NCBI GenBank assembly: GCA_035526505.1
Contig: DATLCF010000001.1
Span: forward strand, 496,001-560,000
Length of the DNA stretch: 64,000 bases
Source: DATLCF01 sp035526505
Lineage (GTDB): Bacteria; Patescibacteriota; Saccharimonadia; Saccharimonadales; UBA4665
Direction of reading: 5' to 3'
Below, piece by piece: positions 60,782-64,000 of this stretch. The notes beneath the pieces are model-generated. The model saw only the letters and a program-made list of their open reading frames with translations, made no database searches and was not told the origin of the DNA. Every line of letters begins with the position of its first letter. Position 1 is the stretch's first letter. Made by a program: the position numbers and the translations under genes.

Positions 60782-60809
60782 AAAATACCAGGCAACGTCC
60801 TGGTATTTT
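60782..60809. terminator. Terminator hairpin between convergent genes
   Basis: An 11-base-pair stem (60782-60792 with 60799-60809), 6-base loop, A-rich left and T-rich right sides. It serves the HIT gene and probably also the convergent minus-strand gene. Confidence 0.8.
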
Positions 60810-60832
60810 TAGAACCAGTCCTCTTTCGCCGC

Positions 60833-62230
60833 CTACCTATAAAAACCTCTGTTCACCCTGCTATTGCGATCTTTTCCTACTTCTGATGCAACAACTCGCG
60901 CCACAAAAGCGGAGTAATGATATATGGGATTACGTACTGCTTCTTGGCTGGCCATACGTGCTTTGGCTCGAAGCGTAGACATAAGGGGCGTACGACGATA
61001 TGCTGCGATAAATGTGTATATATTTTCGAGCAATCTCTTACGCATGGCAAAGTGAAGATGTTCGAAAGCCGGACAGTTCATAATGGTTCCATTAGTGAAG
61101 TTGCGCCTAAGCAGTTTGTTTTCAAAGAAAGCCTGCCATCCCTTCGGAATGGCGGATATCATTGCTTCATCAGGCGTTAAATTGGCATTGGCCTGCAGAA
61201 TGTCCTCCCGCTTCAGCAGAATGAGGGGTAAGAGGGTGTCGTAGATAATAAAGTCATTAAATTGATCGAACGGATTATCTAAAACCGTACATGCATTTTG
61301 CCATTCCACCGTACTTATTTCTTTGTGCATGTGCGCACGTCTGAGCGCTGTCACCAATCCCCCCAAATATGGCTTGTGGGCAGCATGATAGATTGCCAGG
61401 GCTAAGACTAAGTCAGGGTGATCGGCGGCTTTATAGCGTTGTTCTGAAAGGATAAGGGCATTCCGCATGATACCGGGGTCGGATTTGGGCTGGTCCAATA
61501 ACCTGCGCACAAGACTATCTGGCGCGACGAGACGAGGCTTGCGGATATTAAATTGTTCTATAAGCCGGTTGAATGAGTCTTGTATGGCTGCTTGATGTGA
61601 GTGTCGGTGTATATTAGCAACAAACCTTTCCAGCCACTCTTCAAACATGTGGGGCGGTACATACTCGCGGACTGCTTCCAAAACTGACCGTGATTTGAGC
61701 GTTATCAATTCCGGGGGAATAGGAAAATTTTTAAATTGTTCTACTTGTCCCGGAGTCGGCACCCGATAAGGTTCGTCGCCAACAAATTCGATGCAGCCCC
61801 TTATGCCTGGTCTGTTTAAGCGGGAATTTTCCCGATTTTTACTTTCTTTTGCCCAGCTGGGCCAATTTGTACACTCCCGACCTTTCGGGGTCTCGTATGG
61901 TAAAAGAACCCCTCCCGTATGCAACCTAGCTGTGACCTTGTCAAAAAAAGCTATTTCACCCGGTATGTCATTAACATATGGGCTGTCGACAACCGGATTC
62001 CTTCATGCAAGAGTCGACGGTTCATACTCATCCGGACGAATCACAAGTTCGGTAGCAAGCACTCCCAATTGATTATCTCTTCCTCCGGGAGGTCCGCTAC
62101 CTCCTGCGCGACCCCAGTGTGCCATGGTGAGGTCCTCTGTCGCTAGCTGTACATCGGGAGGATGTGACCTGTAAACTCCCCCTTTTGTCATATATCCATC
62201 AAGGTTTGATTCTGTGTTTGATTTTTCCAT
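60833..62230 (-). pseudogene. Unknown protein of about 465 codons split by one in-frame TGA
   Basis: The minus-strand frame runs from an ATG at 62230 (ribosome site GGGGGTAGG; TATAAT box on the minus strand near 62255-62260) to a stop at 60833, broken only by TGA at 62003-62005. The codons directly after the TGA look coding (NPVVDSPYVNDIPGEIAFFD) but contain no ATG or GTG. The first ordinary start downstream is a TTG at 61924, 26 codons later. The N-terminal 75 residues are polar and Gly/Pro-rich. The rest is a helical, basic domain with no recognised motif. It may be decaying or use stop read-through. Confidence 0.6.
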
Positions 62231-62309
62231 GCCTACCCCCTTAATCAAGTAATATTATACATGTCGCACTGCCTAGAATCCATGAAAACGATCCGGTATA
62301 TTTGCGGTG

Positions 62310-62342
62310 CCTGGAACAGCTGGGCAGCCTTGCCCTTCCAGG
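62310..62342. other. Intergenic hairpin before the FAD oxidase gene
   Basis: CCTGGAA (62310-62316) pairs with TTCCAGG (62336-62342), enclosing GGGCA/TGCCC (62322-62326 with 62331-62335). No T run follows, so it is not a classic terminator. The rest of the 250-base gap shows only a promoter. Confidence 0.4.
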
Positions 62343-62416
62343 TACTATTCAGTTTCTAACTTGTTAAATATGCCTATGACCAAAGCTACGCATCAACCCC
62401 AAGCATCCCGCTAGTG

Positions 62417-62422
62417 TATAAT
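62417..62422 (+). promoter_or_regulatory. TATAAT -10 box of the FAD oxidase gene
   Basis: Perfect TATAAT, start near 62429; the leader is about 52 bases and includes AGGGA close to the ATG at 62481. A second box TATGAT lies about 8 bases further on. Confidence 0.45.
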
Positions 62423-62480
62423 TCTATGCTATGATAGAGCCAAAGATCATCATTAGACAAAACAGGGGTAACGACAGGGA

Positions 62481-64000
62481 ATGAGTAAAGTTGCGCACTA
62501 TTTGCAAGAACATTTAACCGGCGAGGTCATGACCAGCAGTGATGCGCGGCGGTATTTTGCCACCGACGGCAGCGTATTTACTCTGACACCTGCGCTTGTT
62601 GTGTATCCGCGCAGCGAAAACGATGTACGCAAAACAGCCCGCTTTACGTGGCAGCTGGCCGAACGCGGCCGGGTTATACCCATAACCGCACGTGGTGCCG
62701 GTACGGACCAAAGCGGTGCAGCCCTGGGCAGTGGCATTATGCTGGCCTTTCCGGCCCATTTGCATCGCATTTTGGAACTGGATGAAAAGAGCGGTTTAGT
62801 AACCGTAGAGCCCGGCGCCAACTATGGCAAAGTGCAGCAAACCCTGCACACTCACGGCCGTTTTTTGCCCCCGTTCCCGGCCAGCATGGAATATTCTACC
62901 ATTGGCGGTGCGGTGGCTAATAATGCAGCTGGTGAAAAAAGTGTTAAATATGGCGATACCCGCGATTACGTCAAACGCCTGCGCGTGGTGCTGGCTAACG
63001 GCGAGGTTATCGAAACCACTCGCTTAAGCAAGCGCGAGCTTAACAAAAAATTGGGTCTGTCCACTTTTGAAGGCGAAATTTACCGCGCCATCGATGTATT
63101 GCTAGAGGAAAACCATAAAGATATTGAAAAAATGGAGCGCAATATATCTAAAAATGCCGCCGGCTACAGTCTGATGGATATCAAGCGCAAAGACGGCTCG
63201 TTCGACCTGACCCCGCTAATAGTAGGCAGCCAGGGTACATTGGGCCTGGTAACCGAAATTACGCTGGAGACCGAGCCCTACAACCCCGAAACCACACTGC
63301 TGGTTGGCTATTTTGACGACATCAAAAAGGCGCAGTCTGCGGTACAAGATCTGCGCAGCTTGCCGGACATGCCCAGTGCCATCGAGATGGTGGACGGCCA
63401 GTTGCTAGAGTTGGTAACCCGCCTAAACCCCAACCAACTCAAGGATGTTATTGCAAAACCATATCCTAAGCTGGTGCTGCTAGTGGAGCTGGACAGCCCC
63501 AGCGAGCGCACCAAAAAGAAAGTTACCAAAAAAGCCAAAAAAGCATTAGAAAAATATGCTGTGCAAGTGGCTATCGAAACCGACCCGGAACAACAAGAAA
63601 AACTATGGAAAATGCGCCATGCCTCGGCCACCGTGGCCGCCCACACCGAAGGCAATTTGCGTGCACTACCCATTATCGAAGACGGCATTGTGCCCGTGGA
63701 CAAGTTTAGCGAATACCTAAATGCCGTATACGAACTGTTTGCCCGCAACCAGTTGCGCGCGGCCGTGTGGGGGCACGCCGGCAATGCCAACCTGCACCTG
63801 CAACCATATCTCGACCTTAGCCAGGTCGGTGACCGCCAAAAAGTATTCCGCCTGATGAACGATTATTACGAGCTGGTTATTGGTCTGGGTGGCAGCCCCA
63901 GCGGCGAACACGGCGATGGCCGTTTGCGCGGGCCATACCTGCAAAAACTCTACGGCCCGGAGGTATACACCGTATTCCAAAAAATCAAGCAAATCTTTGA
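62481..64000 (+). CDS. GlcD-type FAD-linked oxidase (partial, runs off the window)
   Basis: The first 506 residues of a flavoprotein of the D-lactate/glycolate dehydrogenase family. The FAD-binding PCMH domain (about 25-235) has ITARGAGTDQSGAALGSG and STIGGAVANNAAGEKS, and the PLIVGSQGTLGLVTEI strand. The FAD-oxidase C-terminal domain contains VWGHAGNANLHLQP and GGSPSGEHGDGRLRGPYL, with the flavin-contacting His residues. The frame is open at the window end; larger family members have C-terminal iron-sulfur domains, which cannot be checked here. Confidence 0.92.
   Translation, partial: MSKVAHYLQEHLTGEVMTSSDARRYFATDGSVFTLTPALVVYPRSENDVRKTARFTWQLAERGRVIPITARGAGTDQSGAALGSGIMLAFPAHLHRILELDEKSGLVTVEPGANYGKVQQTLHTHGRFLPPFPASMEYSTIGGAVANNAAGEKSVKYGDTRDYVKRLRVVLANGEVIETTRLSKRELNKKLGLSTFEGEIYRAIDVLLEENHKDIEKMERNISKNAAGYSLMDIKRKDGSFDLTPLIVGSQGTLGLVTEITLETEPYNPETTLLVGYFDDIKKAQSAVQDLRSLPDMPSAIEMVDGQLLELVTRLNPNQLKDVIAKPYPKLVLLVELDSPSERTKKKVTKKAKKALEKYAVQVAIETDPEQQEKLWKMRHASATVAAHTEGNLRALPIIEDGIVPVDKFSEYLNAVYELFARNQLRAAVWGHAGNANLHLQPYLDLSQVGDRQKVFRLMNDYYELVIGLGGSPSGEHGDGRLRGPYLQKLYGPEVYTVFQKIKQIF

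Noticed and set aside
1..64000. Alternative genetic code (TGA as glycine or tryptophan)
   Set aside because: TGA ends intact genes (for example at 17540-17542 and 18362-18364), and core proteins read normally with the standard code. The in-frame TGA at 62003 is a local case.
1..64000. CRISPR array
   Set aside because: No regularly spaced direct repeats of 23-40 bases with unique spacers were seen, and no cas gene.

Overview
The window looks like chromosome of a Candidate Phyla Radiation bacterium, most likely Candidatus Saccharibacteria (TM7). Supporting signs are an alanyl-tRNA synthetase that stops right after its editing domain, a queuosine-precursor transporter without synthesis genes, many small one- or two-helix membrane proteins of unknown function, a Replic_Relax plus coupling-ATPase pair typical of CPR mobile DNA, and a Gram-positive style surface (sortase, LysM-CHAP, MltG, SecG). 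The code is standard: TAA, TAG and TGA all end core genes. The genus call is inference; there is no rRNA here.

Layout. 0-3.1 kb: two membrane-anchored surface proteins and mnmA. 3.2-5.1 kb: a minus-strand, AT-richer two-gene insert, an acidic 92-residue peptide followed by an asparagine-synthetase-like enzyme whose glutaminase cysteine is missing; this is a candidate ribosomal-peptide modification system. 5.2-18.4 kb: housekeeping genes on the plus strand (alaS, ftsA-like, baseplate-J-like, ruvX, mltG, LysM-CHAP, obgE, exonuclease I, a DHFR-fold reductase, queuosine transporter, gamma-glutamyl ligase). 19-27.4 kb: palindromic repeats, small proteins, uvrA flanked by two related genes of which the second is broken, DedA, ribosomal protein L25. 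27.4-32.8 kb: three ABC half-exporters in one operon. 33-37.3 kb: trhO, uvrC carrying an in-frame palindromic insertion, aminopeptidase P.

37.4-56.4 kb is an accessory block: an IS1595-family element, a disrupted Replic_Relax gene, guanine deaminase plus MFS carrier, sortase divergent from a giant LAGTG-anchored adhesin with about ten DUF11 repeats, an exported polysaccharide deacetylase, an esterase with a frameshift in an A7 run, a T4SS-type coupling ATPase, an XRE regulator with a palindrome-rich operator, and a RadC-like gene split by one TAA. 56.5-64 kb returns to core-like genes: holin-family protein, SecG, a peptide-binding protein, tRNA-Leu(CAG), a HIT hydrolase, another gene split by one in-frame stop, and the start of a GlcD-type FAD oxidase.

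Across the window about 20 genes have a TATAAT-like box whose predicted transcription start falls 0-6 bases before the start codon, with no Shine-Dalgarno sequence. Genes inside operons, and several others, do have Shine-Dalgarno sites. This points to widespread leaderless transcription and was used here to correct several starts.
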